Of a stretch of 64,000 nt of DNA, positions 1-7,607 are shown in pieces. The stretch's first letter is position 1; each line of letters begins with the position of its first letter. The notes beneath the pieces were generated by a model. The model did no database searches, was not told the origin of the DNA, and saw only the letters and a list, made by a program, of their open reading frames with translations. Location: contig NZ_JAGPYQ010000002.1 in the NCBI RefSeq assembly GCF_018070025.1, positions 1,116,001 to 1,180,000 of the forward strand, written 5' to 3'. The stretch comes from Streptomyces liliiviolaceus. Lineage in GTDB: Bacteria; Actinomycetota; Actinomycetes; Streptomycetales; Streptomycetaceae. The position numbers and the translations under genes were made by a program.

Positions 1-123
1 GGCGTTGATGCCGTCGTAGGCGCCGAGGAAGACGGTCTTGAAGAAGTCGAAGAGCCACGCCATGTGGTTCAGCAGCCAGTCGACCGCGTCGTTGACCCAG
101 TCGCCGAAGGGGACTCTAGGCAT
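1..123 (-). CDS. proW: Glycine betaine/proline ABC transporter permease, 5' part only
   Basis: Only the first 41 codons are inside the window; the gene continues past the left edge. The visible N-terminus (MPRVPFGDWVNDAVDWL, then a hydrophobic AWLFDFF stretch) resembles the start of ProW-type permeases, which form the membrane channel of osmoprotectant importers. The ATG overlaps the proV stop in the string ATGCCTAG (8 bp), so it is translationally coupled to the ATPase gene. The identification rests mainly on this coupling, because the transmembrane domain itself is not visible. Confidence 0.75.
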   Translation of the reverse strand, partial: MPRVPFGDWVNDAVDWLLNHMAWLFDFFKTVFLGAYDGINA

Positions 124-1204
124 CGGTCTTCACCGCCCCGAGGGTCTTGCCGCCGGGAGAGTCGCAGGGCGCGGGTTCCCCCTGTTCGTCACCGAGGAAG
201 CCGACGAGCCGCCGCCGTGGCACGACGCCGACCAGCTTCCCCTTCTTGTCGACGACGGCGACGGGGTGCGTCAGCCGCGCGCTGATCGCGCACAGCTCGC
301 CGAACGACGAGTCGGGCCGGGCGGTCTCGCAGCCGCAGTCCGCCTCGTCGCCGCGCAGCTCCGTGTCCATGACGGAGGCCGCGGTGAGGACCCGGGAGCG
401 GTCGACGTCCTGGGTGAAGGAGGCCACGTAGTCGTTGGCGGGGCGCACGAGGATGTCCTCGGCGGTGCCTATCTGTACGATCCGGCCGTCCCGCATCACG
501 GCGATGCGGTCGCCCAGGCGCATGGCCTCGTTGAGGTCGTGGGTGATGAACACGATGGTTTTCTTGAGTTTCTTCTGTAGTTCGATCAGCTGGTCCTGCA
601 TGTCGCGGCGGATCAGCGGGTCGAGCGCGCTGAACGACTCGTCCATCAGCAGCAGGTCGGCGTCGGTGGCGAGCGCGCGGGCGAGGCCCACACGCTGCTG
701 CATACCGCCGGACAGCTCGTCGGGCCAGGACTTCTCCCAGCCGGCGAGGCCCGCCAGGATCAGGGCCTTGTTGGCGCGCTCGTGGCGTTCGGCGCGCGGC
801 ACCCCCTGCACCTCAAGTCCGTACGCGGCGTTCTCCAGGACGCTGCGGTGCGGGAAGAGCGCGAAGTGCTGGAAGACCATGCTCACCTTGCGGGAGCGGA
901 CCTCGCGCATCTCACGGTCGTTCAGCGCGGTCAGGTCCTGACCGTCGAAGACCACGCGTCCCTCGGTCGGCTCCAGGAGCCCGTTGAGCATGCGCAGCAG
1001 CGTGGACTTGCCGGATCCCGAGAGTCCCATCACGACGAAGATCTCGCCGGGTTCCACCGTGAAGGAGGCGTCGATCACCGCGGCCGTGATGCCGTCGGCG
1101 CGCAGTTCCTCGCGGTCGGCTCCCCCTCGCAGTCGCTCGACGGCCTCGCCGGGTCGTCTGCCGAACACTTTGTAGAGCTGTTCCGCCTGCAGCCTGGATG
1201 ACAC
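116..1204 (-). CDS. proV: Glycine betaine/proline ABC transporter ATP-binding protein ProV
   Basis: ATPase of a quaternary-amine (osmoprotectant) importer, acting at the inner face of the membrane. The protein shows Walker A GLSGSGKST, signature LSGGMQQR, Walker B LLLMDESFSALD and a C-terminal regulatory region of the CBS type (ending PVAVVDKKGKLVGVVPRR). Residues 1-60 carry the usual ProV pre-domain (KVFGRRPGEAVERL). The frame is open further upstream, but the GTG at 1204 is preceded by GGAGAGG at good spacing and starts at the conserved SSRLQAEQLYKVFG, so I take it; this gives 362 aa. It forms an operon with proW through an 8-bp overlap. Function is confident; the exact substrate (betaine, proline, choline) is inferred from the family. 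Confidence 0.9.
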   Translation of the reverse strand: MSSRLQAEQLYKVFGRRPGEAVERLRGGADREELRADGITAAVIDASFTVEPGEIFVVMGLSGSGKSTLLRMLNGLLEPTEGRVVFDGQDLTALNDREMREVRSRKVSMVFQHFALFPHRSVLENAAYGLEVQGVPRAERHERANKALILAGLAGWEKSWPDELSGGMQQRVGLARALATDADLLLMDESFSALDPLIRRDMQDQLIELQKKLKKTIVFITHDLNEAMRLGDRIAVMRDGRIVQIGTAEDILVRPANDYVASFTQDVDRSRVLTAASVMDTELRGDEADCGCETARPDSSFGELCAISARLTHPVAVVDKKGKLVGVVPRRRLVGFLGDEQGEPAPCDSPGGKTLGAVKTDA

Positions 1205-1399
1205 AAGTACCTCTCCGGTCGAACGAAGACGGCCCGCCTCCCCCGCCGGCGGGCCGTGGAGCGACGCGGGTTCCGCCCGCTCATCCGGTCCGCGCATGTT
1301 CAGTGTTGTTGAAAATGCGACCGGGTTCGCTCCGGATCGGCGCCTGCCCTGACTCGGATGGCCCAAACCCGACCGTGTTCCAGTTCACACGGTGTTTAC

Positions 1400-1440
1400 T
1401 TCGGGAAGGTTGCGGAACCCGCTTCCGTCCTCTTCCCGAA
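1400..1440. promoter_or_regulatory. Inverted repeat in the proV / exonuclease divergent gap
   Basis: The 289-bp gap between the proV start and the exonuclease start contains TTCGGGAA at 1400-1407 and its exact complement TTCCCGAA at 1433-1440, with a smaller GGAA/TTCC pair between them. It could be a regulator site or a hairpin in the proV leader. No better assignment is possible from the sequence, and I saw nothing else notable in this gap. Confidence 0.35.
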
Positions 1441-1493
1441 ACGGGCCCGCAATGGACCCTTCGGCCACCGTCCGCGCCGCAGGGTGACTGTCA

Positions 1494-2456
1494 GTGGCGT
1501 ACGGCATGATGCGGGGCGTGACGCAGCAGACTCAGCAGCCCCGGCGAACCATGCTCCTCGACACCGCTTCCCTGTACTTTCGCGCCTACTTCGGGGTGCC
1601 GGAATCCGTGAAGGCCCCGGACGGCACTCCTGTGAACGCCGTGCGGGGACTTCTTGAGTTCATCGACCGGCTGGTGAAGGACCACCGGCCGGACGACCTG
1701 GTGGCCTGCATGGACGCGGACTGGCGCCCGCAGTGGCGGGTCGACCTGATCCCCTCCTACAAGGCGCACCGCGTGGCCCAGGAGACCGAGACGGGCCCGG
1801 ACGAGGAGGAGGTGCCCGACACCCTCTCGCCGCAGGTACCGGTCATCGAGGAGATCCTGGACGCGCTGGGCATCGCGCGCGTGGGCGTCGAGGGGTACGA
1901 GGCGGACGACGTCATCGGCACGTTCACCGGCCGCGCCACGGGCCCGGTCGACATCGTCACCGGCGACCGCGACCTGTACCAGCTGGTGGACGACGAGCGG
2001 GGGGTGCGCGTGCTGTACCCGCTCAAGGGCGTCGGCTCCCTGCAGCTCACGGACGAGGCCTGGCTGCGCGAGAAGTACGGCGTCGACGGTCCGGGGTACG
2101 CGGATCTCGCGCTGCTGCGCGGCGACCCCAGCGACGGGCTGCCGGGCGTGCCGGGCATCGGCGAGAAGACGGCGGCCAAACTGCTGGCCGAGTTCGGGGA
2201 CCTGGCCGGGATCATGGCGGCGGTGGACGACCCGAAGGCCAAGCTCACCCCGTCGCAGCGCAAGCGCCTGGACGAGTCGCGGCCGTACGTGTCGGTCGCG
2301 CCGAAGGTCGTCAAGGTGGCCGGTGACGTGCCCCTGCCCGAGGTGGACACGGCGGTGCCCCGCTCCCCCCGCGATCCGGCGGCCCTGGACGCACTGGCGG
2401 CTCGCTGGGGTCTCGGCGGCTCACTGACGCGGTTGCTGTCGACTCTGGGGTCGTGA
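1494..2456 (+). CDS. 5'-3' exonuclease (PolI N-terminal-like)
   Basis: Stand-alone homologue of the 5'-nuclease domain of DNA polymerase I, expected to remove flaps or RNA primers during replication and repair. The protein (320 aa) shows the acidic metal-binding pattern of the family: LLDTASLYFRAYFG near residue 21, ACMDADW, YEADDVIGT, VTGDRDLYQLV, then the helix-hairpin-helix DGLPGVPGIGEKTAAKLL. The GTG at 1494 follows GGGTGA at about 7 nt. ATG codons at 1506 and 1509 are possible alternatives and would shorten the protein by a few residues. A homologue (Rv2090) lies in the same neighbourhood in M. tuberculosis, supporting an ancestral arrangement. Confidence 0.9.
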   Translation: MAYGMMRGVTQQTQQPRRTMLLDTASLYFRAYFGVPESVKAPDGTPVNAVRGLLEFIDRLVKDHRPDDLVACMDADWRPQWRVDLIPSYKAHRVAQETETGPDEEEVPDTLSPQVPVIEEILDALGIARVGVEGYEADDVIGTFTGRATGPVDIVTGDRDLYQLVDDERGVRVLYPLKGVGSLQLTDEAWLREKYGVDGPGYADLALLRGDPSDGLPGVPGIGEKTAAKLLAEFGDLAGIMAAVDDPKAKLTPSQRKRLDESRPYVSVAPKVVKVAGDVPLPEVDTAVPRSPRDPAALDALAARWGLGGSLTRLLSTLGS

Positions 2457-2543
2457 GAGGGACACTGGACGGGTGGGGTCGCGTCACGGGTTCCCGTGCA
2501 TCTGAAGCGTGTCACGGGGTGTGGCCCGGGGAGAGGTGCTAAC

Positions 2544-2562
2544 TTAGGTAAGCCTTAGCGAA
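2544..2562. promoter_or_regulatory. Iron box (DmdR/IdeR-type operator)
   Basis: The sequence TTAGGTAAGCCTTAGCGAA matches the 19-bp actinobacterial iron box TTAGGTTAGGCTAACCTAA at about 14 positions. It lies 18 bp before the start of the siderophore-interacting protein gene, where a bound iron-loaded repressor would block transcription. The matching gene function makes the assignment strong. Confidence 0.8.
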
Positions 2563-2580
2563 CTTATCCAGGAGGCCGTT

Positions 2581-3432
2581 ATGGCAGAGCGTCCGGCACG
2601 CAAGGCTCCCAGGCCGCACTCCGCGCGAGTCGTCCGTACGGAGCGGCTGACACCGCACATGCAGCGCGTGGTCCTCGGTGGCGAAGGGCTCGCCGACTTC
2701 ACCGCGGGCACCAGCACCGACCATTACGTGAAGCTGCTGTTCGGCGCCGAGGGCGTGACGTATCCGGAGCCCTTCGACATGGCGCGGATCCGCGAGGAGT
2801 TCCCCCGTGAGCAGTGGCCCGTCACACGTACGTACACCGTGCGCGCCTGGGACCCCGAGCAGCGCGAGCTGACCCTCGACTTCGTGATCCACGGCGACGA
2901 GGGACTCGCCGGGCCCTGGGCCGCCCATGTCCGGGCGGGCGAGCTCATCCGGTTCCTCGGACCGGGCGGGGCGTACGCGCCCGACACGGAGGCCGACTGG
3001 CATCTGCTGGCCGGTGACGAGAGCGCGCTGCCCGCCATCGCCGCCTCGCTGGAGGGAATGCCCAACGGAGCGCGGGTGCATGCCTTCGTGGAGGTCTCGG
3101 GGCCGGAGGAGGAGCAGAAGTTCGACTCCGCCGTGGAGGTCGTCTGGCTGCACCGCGGTGACCGGCCGGTCGGCGAGGCCCTGGTGGCGGCCGTCCGGGC
3201 CCTGGAGTTCCCGGCGGGCCGGGTGCACGCGTTCGTGCACGGCGAGGCGGGCTTCGTGAAGGAGCTGCGGCGGCTGCTGCGCGTCGAGCGGGAGATTCCC
3301 CGTGAGGACATCTCCATCTCCGGGTACTGGCGGCTGGGGCACAACGAGGACGGGTGGCAGGCCGCGAAGCGGGACTGGAACGCGCAGGTCGAGGCCGAGC
3401 AGGAGGGTGCGCCTCCCGTCGCCTCTGCCTGA
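2581..3432 (+). CDS. Siderophore-interacting protein (FAD-dependent ferric reductase family)
   Basis: Cytoplasmic flavin reductase of the SIP/ViuB family that releases iron from imported ferric siderophores by reducing Fe(III). The protein has 283 aa, the usual length. Family marks are the FAD-binding RTYTVR near residue 82, the following LDFVIHGDEGLAGPWA, the NAD(P)H-side stretch LLAGDESALPAIAA and the C-terminal SGYWRLGHNEDGW. The ATG at 2581 has a strong AGGAGG 5 nt upstream. An iron box directly upstream indicates derepression under iron limitation. It appears to be a single-gene unit, with no siderophore transporter beside it. Confidence 0.93.
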   Translation: MAERPARKAPRPHSARVVRTERLTPHMQRVVLGGEGLADFTAGTSTDHYVKLLFGAEGVTYPEPFDMARIREEFPREQWPVTRTYTVRAWDPEQRELTLDFVIHGDEGLAGPWAAHVRAGELIRFLGPGGAYAPDTEADWHLLAGDESALPAIAASLEGMPNGARVHAFVEVSGPEEEQKFDSAVEVVWLHRGDRPVGEALVAAVRALEFPAGRVHAFVHGEAGFVKELRRLLRVEREIPREDISISGYWRLGHNEDGWQAAKRDWNAQVEAEQEGAPPVASA

Positions 3433-3519
3433 GAGGTCTCCCTCCTGCTCCTGCTTTCGCCCCCCCTCTCTCTCGCGACGGAACGCGTTGAAGGCAGCAC
3501 CTCTGCGTACGCTGACCAG

Positions 3520-4476
3520 GTGAGACGCAAAAGCAGGATTCCGCCCTCTCCCCTGCCCCAGCGCGAAGGGGTCGATCCGGTGCGGGTGCGGCTGCCTGCC
3601 GACGGGGCCTGGAGCACCGTACGGGAGTACCTGGCGGAGCGGTTCGGGTCGCGGGCCCCGGTGGTCGACGGGATGCTCGCCGCCGGAGAGATCGTGGACG
3701 CGGACGGGCGGCCGGTGACGACGGCCACGGTCTACGCGCCGGGGATGTTCGTGTGGTTCCACCGCGAACTCCCCGACGAGGAGCGGGTGCCGTTCCCCGT
3801 CGAGGTCGTCTTCCGCGACGAGCACATCGTGGTCGCCGACAAACCGCACTTCATCGCCACGACTCCCCGGGGCAGTCATGTCACCGAGACGGTCCTCGCA
3901 CGGCTGCGGCGGGAACTCGGGGTACCGGCGCTGGGCGCCGCGCACCGGCTCGACCGGCTCACCGCCGGGCTGGTGCTGTTCACCGTGCGCCCCGAGGAAC
4001 GGGGCGCGTATCAGTCGCTGTTCCGCGACCGGCTCGTACGCAAGGAGTACGAGGCGGTGGCGGCGTACGCACCGGCGCTGGACCTGCCCGTGACGGTCCG
4101 CAGCCGGATCCTGAAGGAGCGGGGGGTGCTCGCCGCACAGGAGGTGCCGGGCGAGCCGAACGCCGAGACCCGCGTCGAGCTGATGGAGCACCAAGAGGAC
4201 CGGGCCCGCTACCGGCTGCTGCCGCACACCGGGCAGACCCATCAACTGCGGGTGCACATGAGCGCGTTGGGTGTGCCGATCCTCGGCGACCCGCTGTATC
4301 CGGTGGTCACCGGCCCCGTGCCGGCCGGTGACTTCCGGCGTCCGCTCCAACTGCTGGCCCGGGTGCTGGAGTTCACCGATCCGGTCACGGAGCGCAGCCA
4401 TTCGTTCCGCAGCGGGCGGACCCTCCTGGCCTGGTCCGCGTACGACGACTGGGCCGGTGACGGCCGGGCTCAGTAG
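3520..4476 (+). CDS. RluA-family RNA pseudouridine synthase
   Basis: Converts specific uridines in rRNA or tRNA to pseudouridine. The protein (318 aa) has the catalytic motif HRLDRLTAG (Asp is the nucleophile), the preceding VVADKPHFIATTPRG, and the C-terminal HTGQTHQLRVHM that typifies RluA/RluC/RluD. An S4-like N-terminal part is suggested by VREYLAERFG. The GTG at 3520 has no clear Shine-Dalgarno but lies 6 nt after TACGCT, so the message may be leaderless (inference). Its stop overlaps the convergent P450 stop region by 7 bp. The target RNA cannot be predicted. Confidence 0.92.
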   Translation: MRRKSRIPPSPLPQREGVDPVRVRLPADGAWSTVREYLAERFGSRAPVVDGMLAAGEIVDADGRPVTTATVYAPGMFVWFHRELPDEERVPFPVEVVFRDEHIVVADKPHFIATTPRGSHVTETVLARLRRELGVPALGAAHRLDRLTAGLVLFTVRPEERGAYQSLFRDRLVRKEYEAVAAYAPALDLPVTVRSRILKERGVLAAQEVPGEPNAETRVELMEHQEDRARYRLLPHTGQTHQLRVHMSALGVPILGDPLYPVVTGPVPAGDFRRPLQLLARVLEFTDPVTERSHSFRSGRTLLAWSAYDDWAGDGRAQ

Positions 4477-5954
4477 CCGCGCCACCAGCGCACGAAGCGC
4501 TGCCAGGCGCCGAGCCGCTGTCCTTCCGGACCGGTGGCCGGGTCGGCGGCCGGGGGCTCCGGCAGGTCGATCGTGGGACGCGGCACCGGGGCGGCGTCCG
4601 GGGACGGGTCGGAGAGGTCCCAGTCGGGGCGCGGGCGGGGCACCTCGCTGACGCCGGGCCGCTCCATGACGTCCTGCGGCGAGGCGGGGGCGAACACGAC
4701 CGGCAGTTCCGCCAGGTGCCGCGAGGAGATCGAAGCGGTCCATGTCAGGTCGCCCTCGTCCACGGAGAGCTGGACGTCCGGGAGCCGCTTGAGGAGCGCG
4801 TCGACGCCGACGTCCGCGATGGCACGGCCGATGTCCTGGCCGGGGCACTCGTGCGGGCCGCCGCCGAAGGCGAGGTGCGAGCGATTGCCCATCATGTTCG
4901 CCTTGAGGTCCGGGCGGACGTGCGGGTCGACGTTGCCCGCCGCCATCCCGAGGAGCAGCCCGTCGCCCTTGCGGATGCGCTGCCCACCCAGCTCCGTGTC
5001 CTGCTTGGCGAAGTAGCCGAGGACGTTGCTGAACGGCGGCTCGTTCCACAGGGACTGCTCCACCGCCTGGGGCACCGTCATCTGGCCGCCGTTGAGCTGG
5101 GCGCGGAAGCCAGGGTCGGTGAGCACCACGCGCAGCACGTTGGCCAGGAGGTTCGCCGTGGCCTCGTACGCGGCGAGGAGGACGACCCGCAGATGCTGGC
5201 CCACCTCCTCGTCGGTGAGCCCGGCCGGGTGGTTGATGAGGTGGCTGGTGAAGTCCTCGGCGGGCTCGGCCCGGCGGCGGACCGTGAGCCGCATCAGCAC
5301 GCTCATGACGTACTCGTTGCTGGCGATCGCGGTCTCGGTGCCCTTGAGGAGGTCGCGGGTGGCCTGCACCATCCGGTCGTCGTACTCCTCGGGCATGCCG
5401 AGGATCTCGCACAGCACGGCCATCGGCAGATGTTCGGCGAACTGGGAGACCAGGTCGGCGGTGCCGCGGTGGCAGAAGTGGTTGACCAGCTCCTGCGTCC
5501 AGTGGTTGATGTGGCGGCGCAGGTCACGGGAGTTGATGGTCGACATGGCGCCCATCACCGAGCCGCGCAGCCGCTGGTGCTCGTCGCCCTCGGCGTGGGA
5601 GCAGATGGGCTGCCAGGTGATGAGCGGCATCAGCGGGTGGTCGGGACCCGCCGTGCCGTCCAGGAGCGGGGTCCAGATACGGCTGTCACGGGTGTAGACC
5701 GAGGGGTTGCTGATCATGTGGAGGTTCTCGCCGTGTCCGAGCACCATCCAGATGGGCACGTCGTTGTGGAGCAGCACGGGCGCCACGGCGCCGTGCTCGG
5801 CGCGCAGCTTCTCGTACAGCCCCGCCAGATCCTGCGCGTCGGGCCCGTACAGCCGGCGCAGCCCGCCGGGCCCGGTGCCATGGGCCGGACAGCCCGGCGG
5901 CGGCCCGGCCATGGGGTCGTCCGTATCGGTCAGAGAATGAGATTCAGGCGTCAC
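4470..5954 (-). CDS. rarE: Conservon cytochrome P450, CYP157-like, lacking the ExxR motif
   Basis: Haem-thiolate monooxygenase-like protein of 494 aa. The haem loop FGGGPHECPGQDIGRA (Cys370) is intact. The I-helix reads LLAAYEATAN instead of the usual AGxET/T. The K-helix ExxR is absent: the region reads AVEQSLWNEPP (Glu299 to Trp303), as described for the CYP157 family in S. coelicolor. A proline-rich tail of about 90 residues follows the P450 fold (PRPTIDLPEPP). It lies downstream of the rarABCD-like genes on the same strand after a 213-bp gap, the position of rarE (SCO1626) in conservon cvn9. The GTG start at 5954 has a weak ribosome site; ATG 5912 is an alternative. Substrate unknown. Confidence 0.9.
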   Translation of the reverse strand: MTPESHSLTDTDDPMAGPPPGCPAHGTGPGGLRRLYGPDAQDLAGLYEKLRAEHGAVAPVLLHNDVPIWMVLGHGENLHMISNPSVYTRDSRIWTPLLDGTAGPDHPLMPLITWQPICSHAEGDEHQRLRGSVMGAMSTINSRDLRRHINHWTQELVNHFCHRGTADLVSQFAEHLPMAVLCEILGMPEEYDDRMVQATRDLLKGTETAIASNEYVMSVLMRLTVRRRAEPAEDFTSHLINHPAGLTDEEVGQHLRVVLLAAYEATANLLANVLRVVLTDPGFRAQLNGGQMTVPQAVEQSLWNEPPFSNVLGYFAKQDTELGGQRIRKGDGLLLGMAAGNVDPHVRPDLKANMMGNRSHLAFGGGPHECPGQDIGRAIADVGVDALLKRLPDVQLSVDEGDLTWTASISSRHLAELPVVFAPASPQDVMERPGVSEVPRPRPDWDLSDPSPDAAPVPRPTIDLPEPPAADPATGPEGQRLGAWQRFVRWWRGY

Positions 5955-6058
5955 GGTGATCGCTTTCGGGAAGGGGTTGAGCCGGGGTCGGGGATGTCGG
6001 GCGAACGGATGCGGCGGCAGGCTGGATGACCGGGGCGCGGCAGGCTGAAGGCAGGGGC

Positions 6059-6146
6059 GCAGCCTCGTCTTCAGGGGCGCGGGGCTGTGTCGATCTGCGG
6101 CTCCGCCGCGTGGGCGCGACCAGCCCCCACGGGCCCGCAGATCACC
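6059..6146. repeat. Degenerate copy of the GGGGCGCGGGG intergenic repeat
   Basis: The gap between rarD and the P450 gene holds TTCAGGGGCGCGGGGCTG followed about 40 bp later by CGACCAGCCCCCACGGGCCCGCAG. These are the two halves of the repeat found in better form at 23.2, 32.0, 38.6, 47.9 and 58.6 kb, but the AACTGCGC part is lost. It sits at the 3' end of the rarA-D unit. Confidence 0.5.
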
Positions 6147-6167
6147 ACGGCGCCCGCAGCGGAGTGC

Positions 6168-6782
6168 CTACGCCGAGGCCATGGCCATCGAGTGCAGAAA
6201 CCGCATCAACGTCATCAGCACGTCCCGGCTGGAAGCCCGCCGCCGCGCGTCGCACGTCATCATGGGAATCTCCTCGGACAGGTCGAGCGCCGCCCGCAGG
6301 TCCGCCATCGGGTAACGCGGCCCGTCCGGGAAGTCGTTGACGGCGACGACGAACGGCACGCCGCGCTCCTCCAGCCGGCCGATGACGTCGAAGCTGACCT
6401 CCAGGCGCCGGGTGTCGACCAGGACGACCGCGCCCAGGGCGCCCTCGAACAGGCCGTTCCACAGGAACCAGAAGCGCTCCTGTCCGGGGGTACCGAACAG
6501 GTACAGCACCAGCTGTTCGGTGATGCTGATGCGGCCGAAGTCCATCGCGACGGTGGTCGCCGTCTTCGTGTCGGAGCCGTAGTTGTCGTCGACCCCGATG
6601 CCGGCCTGCGTCATGGTCTCTTCGGTGGTCAGCGGCCTGATCTCGCTGACGGAACCCACCATCGTCGTCTTGCCGACCCCGAAGCCGCCCACGATCACGA
6701 TCTTCACCGCGGCGGTCGCCGTGTGCGGGAGGTGGTCCTCGGCGCGGGGCCCCGGGACGGTGTCAGAGCTTTTGAAGTCCAT
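6168..6782 (-). CDS. rarD: Conservon small GTPase (MglA-like)
   Basis: Small GTP-binding protein of 204 aa. Walker A is VGGFGVGKT (near residue 31), the switch II segment LFGTPGQERFWFLW, and the base-recognition region VVAVNDFPD. It is the GTPase member of a conservon; in cvn9 of S. coelicolor the kinase-like, roadblock, DUF742 and GTPase proteins form a membrane-associated, GPCR-like complex (known from the literature). The ATG overlaps the end of the DUF742 gene by 20 bp, so translation is coupled. The N-terminal 25 residues before the G domain are not conserved-looking. Confidence 0.92.
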   Translation of the reverse strand: MDFKSSDTVPGPRAEDHLPHTATAAVKIVIVGGFGVGKTTMVGSVSEIRPLTTEETMTQAGIGVDDNYGSDTKTATTVAMDFGRISITEQLVLYLFGTPGQERFWFLWNGLFEGALGAVVLVDTRRLEVSFDVIGRLEERGVPFVVAVNDFPDGPRYPMADLRAALDLSEEIPMMTCDARRRASSRDVLMTLMRFLHSMAMASA

Positions 6783-7203
6783 GCATCACCGCTTCGAGAA
6801 GGGATCGGTCGGGCAGCTCCGCGCGGACGATCGGAGCGCGCACCTGTACCAGTTCGGCCGTCAGCAACTCGGTCAGCAGTACGGTCACCACGCTGAACGG
6901 CAGATTGAGATAGGCCGAGACCTCGGCCACGGACATGGGGGCCTGGCAGAGCCGGAGCAGCGCCGACTGTTCCGGCTGGGCGGTGGGCGGGGCGTCGGCG
7001 CACGCCACGACTAAGGTCACCAGGTCGAGTTCGGCACGGTCGCCGCCCCCGACCTGGCCGGTGACGACATACAGCCGTTCCGGCTCGCGGGGCCGGTCCT
7101 GCCCGCCCGGGCCTGCGTGTCCGCCGGGCCCTTCCGGCGGGGGCGCGGGTTTCGGTTTGGGCGCCGCCCTGGGCAGGCGGCGGCGTCGTTGGGGAGGGCT
7201 CAT
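6763..7203 (-). CDS. rarC: Conservon DUF742 protein
   Basis: 146 aa. A Pro/Lys/Gly-rich N-terminal third is followed by the DUF742 core: RLYVVTGQVGG, LVTLV, then a winged-helix-like segment (ALLRLCQAPMSVAEVSAYLNL) ending near LVQVRAP. DUF742 proteins are partners of the GTPase in conservons; the winged-helix-like fold suggests protein binding rather than a proven DNA role. It overlaps the roadblock gene by 4 bp (ATGA) and the GTPase gene by 20 bp, which is typical of this operon. Confidence 0.9.
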   Translation of the reverse strand: MSPPQRRRRLPRAAPKPKPAPPPEGPGGHAGPGGQDRPREPERLYVVTGQVGGGDRAELDLVTLVVACADAPPTAQPEQSALLRLCQAPMSVAEVSAYLNLPFSVVTVLLTELLTAELVQVRAPIVRAELPDRSLLEAVMHGLQKL

Positions 7204-7607
7204 ACGGTCTGCCCGTTCCGCCGGGGCGGACTCGTGAGGTGCGCGCCGATCCGGACGACGAGGTCACGCATCCGCGCGCTCATGAGTCCGGCGTCGACGT
7301 GGGCCTCCGCCAGCACCGCGAGATAGGCGTTGGGGCCCGCGGCCATCATGTAGAAGTAGCCGCCCTCCATCTCGATGATGACCATGCGCATCTTGCCGTC
7401 GGTGTCGGGGATCTCGGTGGCGACGGCCCCGGCGAGGCTCTGCAGGCCGGCGCAGGCCGCGGCGATGCGGTCGGCGGCGTCGGGGTCGCCGCCGTACCGG
7501 GCGATGCGCAGACCGTCGGCGGAGAGGACGACCACCTGCCGGGTGCCGTACACCCCGTCGGACAGCTCCTTGAGCATCCAGTCGAAATTGGCGCGCTGCT
7601 GGATCAC
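7200..7607 (-). CDS. rarB: Conservon roadblock/LC7 protein
   Basis: 135-aa roadblock/LC7 domain protein, the MglB-like partner of the conservon GTPase. The protein begins VIQQRANFDWMLKEL and shows VVVLSADGLRIA and the strand pair MRMVIIEMEGGYFYMMAAG typical of the fold. The frame is open far upstream, but the GTG at 7607 overlaps the rarA stop in GTGA and opens exactly at the domain start. MglB-type proteins can act as GTPase-activating proteins; whether this one does is inference. Confidence 0.92.
   Translation of the reverse strand: MIQQRANFDWMLKELSDGVYGTRQVVVLSADGLRIARYGGDPDAADRIAAACAGLQSLAGAVATEIPDTDGKMRMVIIEMEGGYFYMMAAGPNAYLAVLAEAHVDAGLMSARMRDLVVRIGAHLTSPPRRNGQTV

Noticed and set aside
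4716..6029. 437-codon plus-strand frame opposite the P450 gene
   Set aside because: Composition is Val/Gly/Arg/Asp-rich without motifs; the minus strand encodes an unmistakable P450.
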